Assembly (NCBI GenBank): GCA_020348185.1
Contig: CP070743.1
Span: 21,104 to 37,035, forward strand
Direction: 5' to 3'
From: Nitrospirota bacterium
Lineage (GTDB): Bacteria > Nitrospirota > Nitrospiria > Nitrospirales > UBA8639
DNA length: 15,932 nt
The position numbers and the translations under genes are program-made. Under the pieces are notes generated by a model, which saw only the letters and a list, made by a program, of their open reading frames with translations, had not been told where the DNA came from and did no database searches. This document shows positions 1 to 7,159 of this stretch, in pieces. The first letter of the stretch is position 1; every line of letters starts with the position of its first letter.

Positions 1-695
1 GCCCCAACACCAACAAACATTTCCACAAAGTCCGAGCCGCTGATACTGAAAAACGGGACCCCAGCTTCTCCAGCGATCGCTTTGGCCAGAAGTGTTTTCC
101 CGGTTCCCGGCGGCCCCACAATGAGAACCCCTTTTGGAATTCGCCCGCCTAATTTTTGGAACTTTTGAGGGTCTTTTAAGAAATCTATGATTTCAACCAC
201 TTCTTCCTTGGCCTCGTCGACACCCGCGACATCAGTAAAGGTGACTTTCTTTTTATCTTCCGTAAGAAGGCGAGCTCGACTTTTTCCAAACGAAAGAGCT
301 CGATTGCCCCCGATTTGCATTTGGCGCATAAAGAAAAGCCAGATAGCGAAAAACAAGATGAACGGACCCCACGTGCCCAGAAAGGTGACATACCAGGGAT
401 ATTCATCGGGGGGCTTTGCCTCGATTTGCACGGATCGTTCTCGTAACACCTTTACTAAGTCGGGATATTCAACGGAATACGTTTGAATCCGGGTGCCATC
501 CTTGAGAACCGCACTAATATTATTTTGCTTAATGATGACTTTCTCGATTTCGCCTCGTTCGAGGTGCGCCATAAAGTCACTAAAAATCACTTCTTCTTCC
601 GGTGGATGTGAAGGGACGGTAAAGAGATTAAACAGCAAAATCATAAACAGTCCTACCACAACCCAAAACAACAAATTCTTCACGCGCGAATTCAT
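1..695 (-). CDS. ftsH: ATP-dependent zinc metalloprotease FtsH (N-terminal part; runs off the left edge)
   Basis: FtsH is a membrane-anchored AAA+ protease that extracts and degrades membrane and short-lived cytosolic proteins. The 231 codons present begin with a hydrophobic segment (about residues 8-26). A periplasmic domain of about 75 residues follows, then a second membrane segment (about 103-123) and the start of the AAA+ domain. The linker VTFTDVAGVDEAKEE (151-165), the Walker A motif GPPGTGKT (194-201) and the pore-loop sequence MFVGVG (226-231) are all visible. The Walker B, SRH and HEXXH protease motifs would lie beyond the edge, so protease activity cannot be checked here. The ATG at 695 is preceded by two purine-rich Shine-Dalgarno-like runs, TAGGAGG and GAGGAGG, the nearer about 7 nt upstream. 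It follows hpt and tilS, a neighbourhood shared with Bacillus. A promoter-like sequence lies in the 107-nt gap upstream. Confidence 0.96.
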   Translation of the reverse strand, partial: MNSRVKNLLFWVVVGLFMILLFNLFTVPSHPPEEEVIFSDFMAHLERGEIEKVIIKQNNISAVLKDGTRIQTYSVEYPDLVKVLRERSVQIEAKPPDEYPWYVTFLGTWGPFILFFAIWLFFMRQMQIGGNRALSFGKSRARLLTEDKKKVTFTDVAGVDEAKEEVVEIIDFLKDPQKFQKLGGRIPKGVLIVGPPGTGKTLLAKAIAGEAGVPFFSISGSDFVEMFVGVG

Positions 696-758
696 ATTGA
701 GGCCTCCTCAACCTCCTAAAACCAATTTCTAAGTAAAAGGGTAAATTCCGGTGAATGG

Positions 759-788
759 ATTGTACCATGGCGTTTTTGACACTGACAA
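759..788 (-). promoter_or_regulatory. Candidate sigma-70 promoter for ftsH
   Basis: On the minus strand TTGTCA (788-783) and TACAAT (764-759) are separated by 18 nt. Each hexamer matches the sigma-70 consensus at five of six positions. The predicted start would give a leader of roughly 55 nt before the ftsH ATG. It sits in the gap after the hpt stop, so ftsH could be expressed independently of the upstream housekeeping genes. This is prediction from sequence only. Confidence 0.45.
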
Positions 789-802
789 CCAACTAGCTGA
801 TT

Positions 803-1345
803 TTAGGAGGGTTCTCTCAGCTCGGAGTCAAGAACTCCTACGTAGGGAAGATTGCGGTATTTTTGTTGATAGTCCATGCCATACCCCACCACATAGTGAT
901 CGGAAATCTCGAAACCCACATATTGCACCTTTACTGGGATCTGCCGGCGAACCGTCTTGCTCAACAAGGCACAGACCTCAAGACTCGAGGGTTTTCGCTT
1001 CTTCAACCGCTTCATGAGTTGTTCAACCGTCCGTCCGGAATCCACGATATCCTCGACAATCAAAACGTGACGGCCCTTAATGTCTTCTGTTAAATCCGAC
1101 AAGACTTTGACCTTTGCAGATTGACCCCGTTTGGCCTTTTGACTTTTCACCATCAAAAAGTCGATTTGGAGGGGGAGGCGAATCGCGCGTGTCAAGTCAG
1201 CGAAGAACGTGAACGCACCCTTTAAAATTCCAATGACCATGAGATCCTTGTCGCGGTAATCTCGGGTGATCTCGTTTCCTAATTCCCTTACTCTCGCCCT
1301 CATGGCCTCTTGGGTCATGAGGGGTTTTCCATATAGCCGGCTCAT
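803..1345 (-). CDS. hpt: Hypoxanthine phosphoribosyltransferase
   Basis: This 180-residue protein belongs to the purine salvage phosphoribosyltransferases, which join hypoxanthine or guanine to PRPP to give IMP or GMP in the cytoplasm. The PRPP-binding loop VLIVEDIVDSGRT is at 94-106. Also typical are ILKGAFTFFADL (40-51) and the C-terminal GYGMDYQQKYRNLPYVGVL (154-172). Length is normal for the family. One oddity is that the flexible catalytic loop, usually containing SSYG after the DFM/DFL strand, here reads DFLMVKSQKAKRGQ (62-75) and lacks the Ser-Tyr pair. The ATG at 1345 lies only 4 nt after the tilS stop, with GGAG about 13 nt upstream inside the end of tilS, so the two are probably cotranscribed and perhaps translationally coupled. 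Confidence 0.93.
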   Translation of the reverse strand: MSRLYGKPLMTQEAMRARVRELGNEITRDYRDKDLMVIGILKGAFTFFADLTRAIRLPLQIDFLMVKSQKAKRGQSAKVKVLSDLTEDIKGRHVLIVEDIVDSGRTVEQLMKRLKKRKPSSLEVCALLSKTVRRQIPVKVQYVGFEISDHYVVGYGMDYQQKYRNLPYVGVLDSELREPS

Positions 1346-1349
1346 GGGC

Positions 1350-2774
1350 TTAGGTGGACTCCGGGCAAAGCGTCACCGTTAACACCTCTCGCGTTGACTC
1401 TCTAACCCGAAACCGATGGTCCGCCCGATATCCCCCAACCCAAAGTATTCCCTCGGGAGCCACCAAGAGCGGGATCCTCTCTCGTTGAGAGCGTTCTAGC
1501 TTCATATCAGAAAAAAAGTTTTTGAGTTTTTTACGTTTTCCACCGAGGCCAAGAGGACAAAACTGATCACCAGGTTGCCAAGTTCTTAATACGAGGGTAT
1601 GAGAAAACGTGGCTGCATCAAAATTCATATGAACACGATTACCTTTCCAACTCTCTTGTGATACGGGATTCACGGCGATCTCAATCGTTTGACCGGTCAA
1701 GGGCCAGGTTATCTGTGAGGGGATATGAACGGTCTGTCGGGTTGCAGGCCACGTTTGAACGAGGGGAGGCGCTGATCCAACAAATTCAAATAGGATCTGG
1801 TCATATTCACGAGTAACCCGAACACCATGGGAGAGAACCGATGAACCTGATTGCCCTTCGAAAATCCGGTCCAAGATCATTTCCACTGAACCAAAGCGAG
1901 GCCCATAGGTCATGCGAGCGATTGTTTGCAGCGCCAACCGAATAACCCTTCGTTGAATAGCTAACGGTAGGGCCAGGAGGGAAGCTCGATGGAGTGCCAG
2001 GGGATCCGCTGAATCATTTCGTTTAAGATCCTCAAAGGCTTTGGCAGCCAATTGCTCAAGGTAGAGATGATCCTCCCGGACAATGTCGGCTTGACGAGAG
2101 AGAACGTTAACCAAATTAGGATTATAGCGTTTCAACACAGGAATGAGTTCATGTCGAAGACGGTTTCGAAAATAGAGGGAACTGAGGTTACTCGAATCGG
2201 TTCGATACCCCAATTCTCGAATCCTCAAATAATCTAAAATTTCCGCTCGACTAAATTTAAGCAACGGACGGATCACAGAAGAATTCCGAACCGGCGACAT
2301 CCCGGCCAGCCCTCCGGTCCCCGAACCGCGAATCATCCACATCAGGACCGTTTCCGCCTGGTCATCGGCCGTGTGCCCGAGCGCTATTTTCCGCGAGCCT
2401 TGTGTATTGGCAATGCGGAAAAGAGCTTCATATCGAACTTTACTGGCAAACTGTTGCAGTGATTCTCCCCGTTCCCGGGCCATAGATCTCTGCAAATCCA
2501 AATTCTCTATCGTCAGATCAACTCCAATCCGATCACAGAAATCGTTTACAAACTTGGCATCATTCTGTGCTTCGATTCCCCGAAGTCCATGATCAAAATG
2601 AACGGCCCGGAGACCCAGGCCCCAGGAGGGACGCAAGGCAAGCAACACAGACAATAACGCAACCGAATCCGGCCCTCCCGATATCGCCACCAGGACCTGA
2701 TCACCAGGAATCAGCATGCGATGAGACTGCAGCATCTCTTCCACTTCTCTTTCAAAAGTAGATAGAACCGTCAT
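1350..2774 (-). CDS. tilS: tRNA(Ile)-lysidine synthase TilS
   Basis: TilS attaches lysine to C34 of the CAU-anticodon tRNA-Ile, making it read AUA as isoleucine; it is normally essential. The PP-loop ATP pyrophosphatase motif SGGPDS is at 32-37. It is followed by AVHFDHGLRG (57-66), GHTADDQAETVL (133-144) and the RNRLRHELIPVL block (203-214). The C-terminal third carries the TilS substrate-binding region (RTWQPGDQFCPLG, then KKLKNFFSDMKL). Length (474 residues) is normal. The ATG at 2774 was chosen because it begins 19 nt after the ribF stop and gives about 30 residues before the PP-loop, like known TilS proteins. An in-frame ATG farther upstream at 2870 would overlap ribF by 77 nt. No clear Shine-Dalgarno precedes 2774, so the in-frame ATG at 2735, preceded by GGAAGAG, is an alternative. 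Confidence 0.94.
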   Translation of the reverse strand: MTVLSTFEREVEEMLQSHRMLIPGDQVLVAISGGPDSVALLSVLLALRPSWGLGLRAVHFDHGLRGIEAQNDAKFVNDFCDRIGVDLTIENLDLQRSMARERGESLQQFASKVRYEALFRIANTQGSRKIALGHTADDQAETVLMWMIRGSGTGGLAGMSPVRNSSVIRPLLKFSRAEILDYLRIRELGYRTDSSNLSSLYFRNRLRHELIPVLKRYNPNLVNVLSRQADIVREDHLYLEQLAAKAFEDLKRNDSADPLALHRASLLALPLAIQRRVIRLALQTIARMTYGPRFGSVEMILDRIFEGQSGSSVLSHGVRVTREYDQILFEFVGSAPPLVQTWPATRQTVHIPSQITWPLTGQTIEIAVNPVSQESWKGNRVHMNFDAATFSHTLVLRTWQPGDQFCPLGLGGKRKKLKNFFSDMKLERSQRERIPLLVAPEGILWVGGYRADHRFRVRESTREVLTVTLCPEST

Positions 2775-2793
2775 AGATTGTAAAAAGGGAGGG

Positions 2794-3759
2794 TTAGGAC
2801 CCAACGCGCAACTGGTTCTTGGCCGGATCTTCAATGAGCGACTGTAACCGCTCACGGGCACTATTCGCATCGAACTCCATCTGTCGCACCAATTCAGCTA
2901 TCGTTGAGAATTTTTTATCTCCACGTAACCGTTCAATGAAGTTGACCTTGAGTTCTTCGTCATACAAGGAACGATTCATGTCAAGGAGGTGAACTTCCAA
3001 CATCCGTACTCCCTCAGCAAATGTCGGTCTACGCCCAATATATGAGACGGATTTCAGGACTTCACCCTTGATGACGGTGGTCGTCACATAGACACCATCA
3101 GGAGGAACTACCCGATCAGCCGGGATAGAAAGATTGGCTGTAGGCCACCCTAACTCGGATCCCCTGCCCTCGCCACGGATCACTCGCCCACCCAGACTAT
3201 AGTAACGTCCTAGATATCGAGCTGCATCGACCACCTTGCCATCTTGAATACATCGACGGATTCTGGTTGAACTGACAATCTGATCATCAACTCGAATCGG
3301 AAGAATGGGATGCACGTCAAAATTGGCCCCCGACCCTAATTGAATGAGGTCCTGAACCTGTCCACTTCGTCCTTTGCCGAAGGCAAAGCTTTTCCCAACC
3401 ATCACATCCCGTACACCTATCCCATCCCTTAAAATCAAGTCTACGAACTGGGTGGGGGTTAGGCTTGCTAATTGATGGGTAAATTCCAGGAATATGAGGA
3501 TTTCTATCCCTAGACCTTGAAAAAACTCCCGTTTTTGCTCAGGGGAACTGAGAAACTGAAGCGGCAAACCCGGATTGAGTACTGTGGCGGGATGCGGGTC
3601 AAATGTGAGAACCATGGGGGTTCCCTTGCGGCGTCGAGCCAATTCAACAACTGACGTCACAAGGGCACGATGACCAACATGTTGCCCATCGAAATTTCCA
3701 ATGGTCAATACGGGATGAGGGGGAAAGGGAGAGAGCGGGAGCTTTTGGAGAACCTTCAT
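2794..3759 (-). CDS. ribF: Bifunctional riboflavin kinase / FAD synthetase RibF
   Basis: RibF phosphorylates riboflavin to FMN and adenylylates FMN to FAD. The N-terminal FMN adenylyltransferase domain (about 1-185) shows GNFDGQHVGH (21-30, the nucleotidyltransferase HxGH-type site), LTFDPHP (51-57) and SSTRIR (163-168). The C-terminal riboflavin kinase domain (about 186-312) shows GRGSELGWPTAN (198-209), the PTAN metal/nucleotide loop, and EVHLLD (255-260) with the probable catalytic Glu255. Length (321 residues) is typical. The start codon overlaps the hemB stop as ATGA, so translation is probably coupled to hemB. Grouping with heme genes makes cofactor sense but is not evidence of a joint pathway. 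Confidence 0.96.
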   Translation of the reverse strand: MKVLQKLPLSPFPPHPVLTIGNFDGQHVGHRALVTSVVELARRRKGTPMVLTFDPHPATVLNPGLPLQFLSSPEQKREFFQGLGIEILIFLEFTHQLASLTPTQFVDLILRDGIGVRDVMVGKSFAFGKGRSGQVQDLIQLGSGANFDVHPILPIRVDDQIVSSTRIRRCIQDGKVVDAARYLGRYYSLGGRVIRGEGRGSELGWPTANLSIPADRVVPPDGVYVTTTVIKGEVLKSVSYIGRRPTFAEGVRMLEVHLLDMNRSLYDEELKVNFIERLRGDKKFSTIAELVRQMEFDANSARERLQSLIEDPAKNQLRVGS

Positions 3760-4739
3760 CGCAGCCCATCATTCAACAGACGAGCGGCCTCTTTGGCAAA
3801 ATAGGTTAAAATGATGTCCGCTCCAGCGCGCTTGATAGAAAGGAGGGATTCCATCATCACCTTGTCATGATCAATCCAGCCAGCTTGTGCTGCCGCCTTG
3901 ATCATACTGTATTCCCCGCTCACCTGATACGCCGCAAGAGGGGCCGAGATGGAATCGTGAATCAGGCGGATGATATCCAGAAAGAAGAGAGCCGGTTTGA
4001 CCATCACGACATCGGCTCCTTCTTCAATATCGAGATTCACTTCGCGGAGAGCCTCACGGGCATTAGCGGGGTCCATTTGATAAGATCGACGATCTCCAAA
4101 AGCCGGCGAGGAATCAGCCGCTTCCCGAAACGGGGCGTAAAGACTGGAAGCATATTTGGCGGAATAGGCCATAATCGGAATATCCTGAAATCCCATTTGA
4201 TCCAATTCATCTCGAATTGCCCCCACTCGCCCATCCATCATGTCAGACGGAGCCACCATATCCACACCCGCTTCAGCATGTGTCTTTGCCATTAATCGTA
4301 AACAATCGAGAGTTTCGTCATTGACAATCCGTCCTTCCCGGACCAGGCCACAATGTCCGTGGGAGGTATATTCATCTATACAGACATCCGTAATGACGAA
4401 CAGTTCTGGGAGCTGATCTTTGAGAGCTCGAACTGCTCGTTGAACGACCCCTTCCTTATCATAGGCAGCAGACCCCCGCTCATCTTTCAGTTCGGGTATT
4501 CCGAAAAGGATGACCGCGGGAACGCCAGCAGCTTGGGCTTCGGTCGCTTCCTTCACGAGAAGATCAACCGACCATCGAAAATGTCCGGGCATTGAGGAAA
4601 TTGGCTCTTGCCGTCCTTCCCCCCATGTGACAAATAATGGGTAAATCATACTGTCGGGGGTCAGGGTGGTCTCCCGAACCATCCGTCGGAGAGATTCATT
4701 TTGACGCAATCGCCGCAAACGCTGTCGTGGGAAGCCCAT
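3756..4739 (-). CDS. hemB: Delta-aminolevulinic acid dehydratase (porphobilinogen synthase)
   Basis: HemB condenses two 5-aminolevulinate molecules to porphobilinogen in the cytoplasm. The two Schiff-base lysines are visible: Lys195 in MAYSAKYASS and Lys248 in VVMVKPALFF. The metal-binding segment is DVCIDEYTSHGHCG (118-131). Zinc-type enzymes have three cysteines here and magnesium-type enzymes have aspartates. This protein has Cys120, Asp122 and Cys130, a mixed set. Length (327 residues) is standard. The N-terminus RRLRQNESLRRMVRETTL (9-26) aligns with the usual start, supporting the ATG at 4739 even though only a weak CGGATT precedes it. The 193-nt gap upstream holds repeat element A, whose CCCGAAAC-type end lies next to the start. 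The stop codon overlaps the ribF ATG. Confidence 0.97.
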   Translation of the reverse strand: MGFPRQRLRRLRQNESLRRMVRETTLTPDSMIYPLFVTWGEGRQEPISSMPGHFRWSVDLLVKEATEAQAAGVPAVILFGIPELKDERGSAAYDKEGVVQRAVRALKDQLPELFVITDVCIDEYTSHGHCGLVREGRIVNDETLDCLRLMAKTHAEAGVDMVAPSDMMDGRVGAIRDELDQMGFQDIPIMAYSAKYASSLYAPFREAADSSPAFGDRRSYQMDPANAREALREVNLDIEEGADVVMVKPALFFLDIIRLIHDSISAPLAAYQVSGEYSMIKAAAQAGWIDHDKVMMESLLSIKRAGADIILTYFAKEAARLLNDGLR

Positions 4740-4748
4740 ATTTAATCC

Positions 4749-4927
4749 GTTTCGAGTTCCTGGTTTCGGGTTTACAAAATTAGAAATCCAAAGGTCGAAG
4801 GGGTCAAAGAGTTCATAAGATTGAGCCTTTCCCTTATCCTAGGGGCATTTGACCTTTTAGACTTTTCGACCTCTTCGACCGTTTCAATTTTTAGACCTCT
4901 TCGACTTTTTGACCCCTTCGACCTTGG
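4749..4927. repeat. Intergenic inverted-arm repeat element, copy A
   Basis: This element fills the gap between hemB and the CBS gene. On the plus strand the end motif at 4749-4771 is the reverse complement of an ACCCGAAAC...CTCGAAAC motif with a 5-bp insertion relative to copies B and C. Next come purine-rich units with GTC at 4794 and 4803. The core at 4817-4841 is AAGATTGAGCCTTTCCCT followed by TATCCTA. Then come pyrimidine-rich units starting GACC or GACT at 4851, 4860, 4868, 4877, 4894, 4903, 4911 and 4920, that is 8-9 bp apart. The two arms are complementary in sense, so the transcript could fold into a long imperfect hairpin. Relative to copies B and C this copy is inverted. Confidence 0.75.
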
Positions 4928-4932
4928 TCTTT

Positions 4933-5325
4933 TCACTTTCGGGGCAGATTGGTGAGAAAGACCACCAAGTCTCGCACCGAAATCATCCCAACTAATTTTC
5001 CTCCCCGAGTCACTCCTAAGTGCCGGACATGCTCTCGTGCCATTAAATCATTCGCATCAAGCAATGTCTTCTCACCATCTATCGTGAGGATGGGAGCAGA
5101 CATCACTTTTTCAATTGCTGTGTTTTCTGGATTTGCCCCAGCTGCGACAACCCTTCTCACTAAATCGGTATCTGTCAAAATACCGATAATCTCTTCGCCG
5201 GTCGTGACAAAGACACTTCCGATACCACACTCACGCATCATTTCTGCGGCTCTGCGAACGGTGGTATCTCGATCAACTTTGACAAACTTTTCAGTCGGAA
5301 CCATAAATGATTTAACTGGAACCAT
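4933..5325 (-). CDS. Small protein with two CBS domains (function unknown)
   Basis: This 130-residue protein consists almost entirely of two CBS motifs (about 7-62 and 74-128), which together form a Bateman module. Signature parts are GSVFVTTGEEIIGILTDTDL (36-55) and KLVGMISVRDL (110-120). Such modules bind adenine nucleotides, S-adenosylmethionine or other small ligands and usually control a partner; no catalytic domain is attached here. The start at ATG 5325 is supported by AGAGGAG 8 nt upstream. It lies 79 nt after the cobA-hemD stop and before hemB, inside the tetrapyrrole cluster. A regulatory link to heme or SAM metabolism is therefore possible but is only inferred from position. Confidence 0.9.
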   Translation of the reverse strand: MVPVKSFMVPTEKFVKVDRDTTVRRAAEMMRECGIGSVFVTTGEEIIGILTDTDLVRRVVAAGANPENTAIEKVMSAPILTIDGEKTLLDANDLMAREHVRHLGVTRGGKLVGMISVRDLVVFLTNLPRK

Positions 5326-5346
5326 AAAAGGACTCCTCTTTAAAAA

Positions 5347-5359
5347 CGTACACCGTACG
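5347..5359 (-). terminator. Short hairpin with T-run before the CBS gene (weak terminator or operator-like site)
   Basis: On the minus strand CGTAC-GGT-GTACG is followed directly by TTTTT. The stem is only 5 bp, so strong termination is unlikely. It lies about 20 nt before the CBS gene's ribosome binding site, and partial attenuation or a protein-binding palindrome are both possible. Confidence 0.25.
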
Positions 5360-5404
5360 ATAAAAAATCAAAGTGACGACCAATTTCACCCAGCTCCATT
5401 GTCT

Positions 5405-6976
5405 TTATGCTGACTTATGCGAATACAGTGTCTGATCGGATTTCGTCTGTTCCTCGTATCGCACAATGGACTCAACCAACGCAGGAATCGTATTTTGAGA
5501 AGCGACCAATCCCACACGGATTCCGTGCTCCTGAACCGTTTGAGCGGTAATAGGCCCAATACACGCTACAGTTGATCCTTCAATCATGGTGTGGAGTTCT
5601 TCCCGACTTTCAAATAATTGACAAAAATTACGAACGGTTGAAGAACTGGCAAACGTCAGGTAGTGAATTTGACGCTGGCGAAGACGGTCTTTTAACTCCT
5701 GTATCTGAACTTTGGGGGAAACGGCTCGATACGCCGTCACAACACGGACCTCAGCGCCCAGGACTCTCAGCTGGTCAGGGAGAAGGTCTCGAGCCACTTC
5801 CGCACGTGGGATGAGAACGCGTTGTCCCTTGACTCCTTGTTCTTTCATCATTTCAATGAGGCCTTCGGCCTGAAATATGGCCGGAATATAATCGGCTTGG
5901 ATGCCGTAATCTTCCATCTCTTTAGCCGTCCCAGGTCCAATACAACAGACACGCAATCCAGCCAACCACCTTGAATCATATTGGTTTGAGCGAAGCCGTT
6001 CCATAAAAGCCCGCACGCCGTTCACACTCGTCACGACCAGCCACTGATACGTTGGTAACTCTTGCACCGCCTTGTTCAATTCCTCCCAACTGTCAGGAGG
6101 GACAATTTCTAATGTCGGGCATTCAAAAGGCTCCGCCCCATAGGCGGTGAGCAGGTTCGAAAGGGTGGGGGCTTGCTCACGCGGTCGGGTTACCAGGACA
6201 CATTTCCCGAACAGTGGACGAGTTTCAAACCAATTGAGCCGATCCCGAAGTGTCACCACCGCTCCAACCACGATCACGGTAGGTGGGTCCATAGCCTCGG
6301 TTCGTGCTCGCTCAACAATATCCACCAGGGTTCCAATGAGGGTACGTTGCCGAGGGTAGGTTCCCCAACGAATGATGGCCACAGGTGTGTGGGGATCTTT
6401 CCCCTCCTGAAGAAGCCTTTCAACAATATGCGGCAAATTTTTCATTCCCATCAAAAAGACCAGGGTTCCCTCTGAAGATGCGAGTCGAGGCCACTCCAGG
6501 GCACTCTCGACTTTGGTCGGATCTTCGTGACCCGTCACAAAGGCTACCGTCGAGGCCAACGTTCGATGGGTGACCGGAATGCCCGCATAGGCCGGAACAG
6601 CCACGGCCGATGTCACACCTGGAACGACTTCATAGGCCAATCCGGCCTCGGCTATCACTTCAGCTTCCTCTCCACCACGGCCAAATACGAACGGATCGCC
6701 CCCTTTTAAACGAACAACACATTTTCCCTCACCAGCTTTGGTAATAAGGATTTGGTTGATTTCTTCCTGGCCAGAATAAAAGCCACGTCCTTTTCGACCC
6801 ACATAGATTCTCTCGGCATGTGGAGGGGCATAGTCTAATAACACAGGGTTCGCAAGATGATCATATAACACCACATCAGCCTGTTCGAGGCAATCCTTTC
6901 CTCTCAGTGTGAGAAGGCGTGGATCACCTGGCCCTGCCCCCACTAAAAACACTTTCCCTGAACGTTTCTGCCCCAT
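5405..6976 (-). CDS. cobA-hemD: Fused uroporphyrinogen-III C-methyltransferase (CobA) / uroporphyrinogen-III synthase (HemD)
   Basis: The N-terminal half (about 1-252) is a SUMT-type methylase that uses SAM twice to turn uroporphyrinogen III into precorrin-2. It shows VGAGPGDP (12-19), VRLKGGDPFVFGRGGEE (88-104) and VPGVTSAVAVPAYAGIP (118-134). The C-terminal half (about 255-515) is HemD, which closes and inverts ring D of hydroxymethylbilane. It begins KCVLVTRPREQ, contains VVTSVNGVRAFMERL, and ends with the LTFASSSTVRNF and CIGPITAQTVQEHG blocks. Fusions of this kind are known in several bacterial phyla. One polypeptide thus makes uroporphyrinogen III and can divert it from heme towards siroheme, cobalamin or heme d1. 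The start is uncertain: ATG at 6976 is taken, with an in-frame TTG at 6985, and neither has a clear Shine-Dalgarno. Confidence 0.95.
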   Translation of the reverse strand: MGQKRSGKVFLVGAGPGDPRLLTLRGKDCLEQADVVLYDHLANPVLLDYAPPHAERIYVGRKGRGFYSGQEEINQILITKAGEGKCVVRLKGGDPFVFGRGGEEAEVIAEAGLAYEVVPGVTSAVAVPAYAGIPVTHRTLASTVAFVTGHEDPTKVESALEWPRLASSEGTLVFLMGMKNLPHIVERLLQEGKDPHTPVAIIRWGTYPRQRTLIGTLVDIVERARTEAMDPPTVIVVGAVVTLRDRLNWFETRPLFGKCVLVTRPREQAPTLSNLLTAYGAEPFECPTLEIVPPDSWEELNKAVQELPTYQWLVVTSVNGVRAFMERLRSNQYDSRWLAGLRVCCIGPGTAKEMEDYGIQADYIPAIFQAEGLIEMMKEQGVKGQRVLIPRAEVARDLLPDQLRVLGAEVRVVTAYRAVSPKVQIQELKDRLRQRQIHYLTFASSSTVRNFCQLFESREELHTMIEGSTVACIGPITAQTVQEHGIRVGLVASQNTIPALVESIVRYEEQTKSDQTLYSHKSA

Positions 6977-7030
6977 ACGCGCCAAACTAAGTAATCAATT
7001 CATTCCTTTGTCGGAACCACATTCAGTCCC

Positions 7031-7151
7031 AGAGTCTAAGGGGTCAAAAAGTCTAAAAGTCAAAGGCTCATAGGATAAGGGAAAGCCTCAATCTTTTGAC
7101 CTCTTCGACCCTTTCGACTTCTAACTTCTTCCAACCCGAAACTCGAAACAT
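7031..7151. repeat. Intergenic inverted-arm repeat element, copy B
   Basis: This element lies between hemC and cobA-hemD. On the plus strand purine-rich units have GTC at 7034, 7043, 7051 and 7059. The core at 7071-7095 reads TAGGATAAGGGAAAG, then CCTCAATCTT, and is the reverse complement of the copy A core with one mismatch in 25. Pyrimidine-rich units follow at 7098, 7107 and 7116, exactly 9 bp apart. The element ends with ACCCGAAACTCGAAACAT at 7134-7151, 9 nt from the hemC stop codon. In the mRNA it would follow the hemC stop directly and could form a long imperfect hairpin. Confidence 0.75.
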
Positions 7152-7159
7152 TCTTCATG

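Noticed and set aside
2775..2870. Upstream in-frame extension of tilS
   Set aside because: It would overlap the end of ribF by 77 nt and adds residues unlike any TilS N-terminus.
4949..5413. 154-codon plus-strand frame opposite the CBS gene
   Set aside because: It is antisense to a clear two-CBS-domain protein and has no recognisable domain or ribosome binding site; the frame is a shadow of the real gene.
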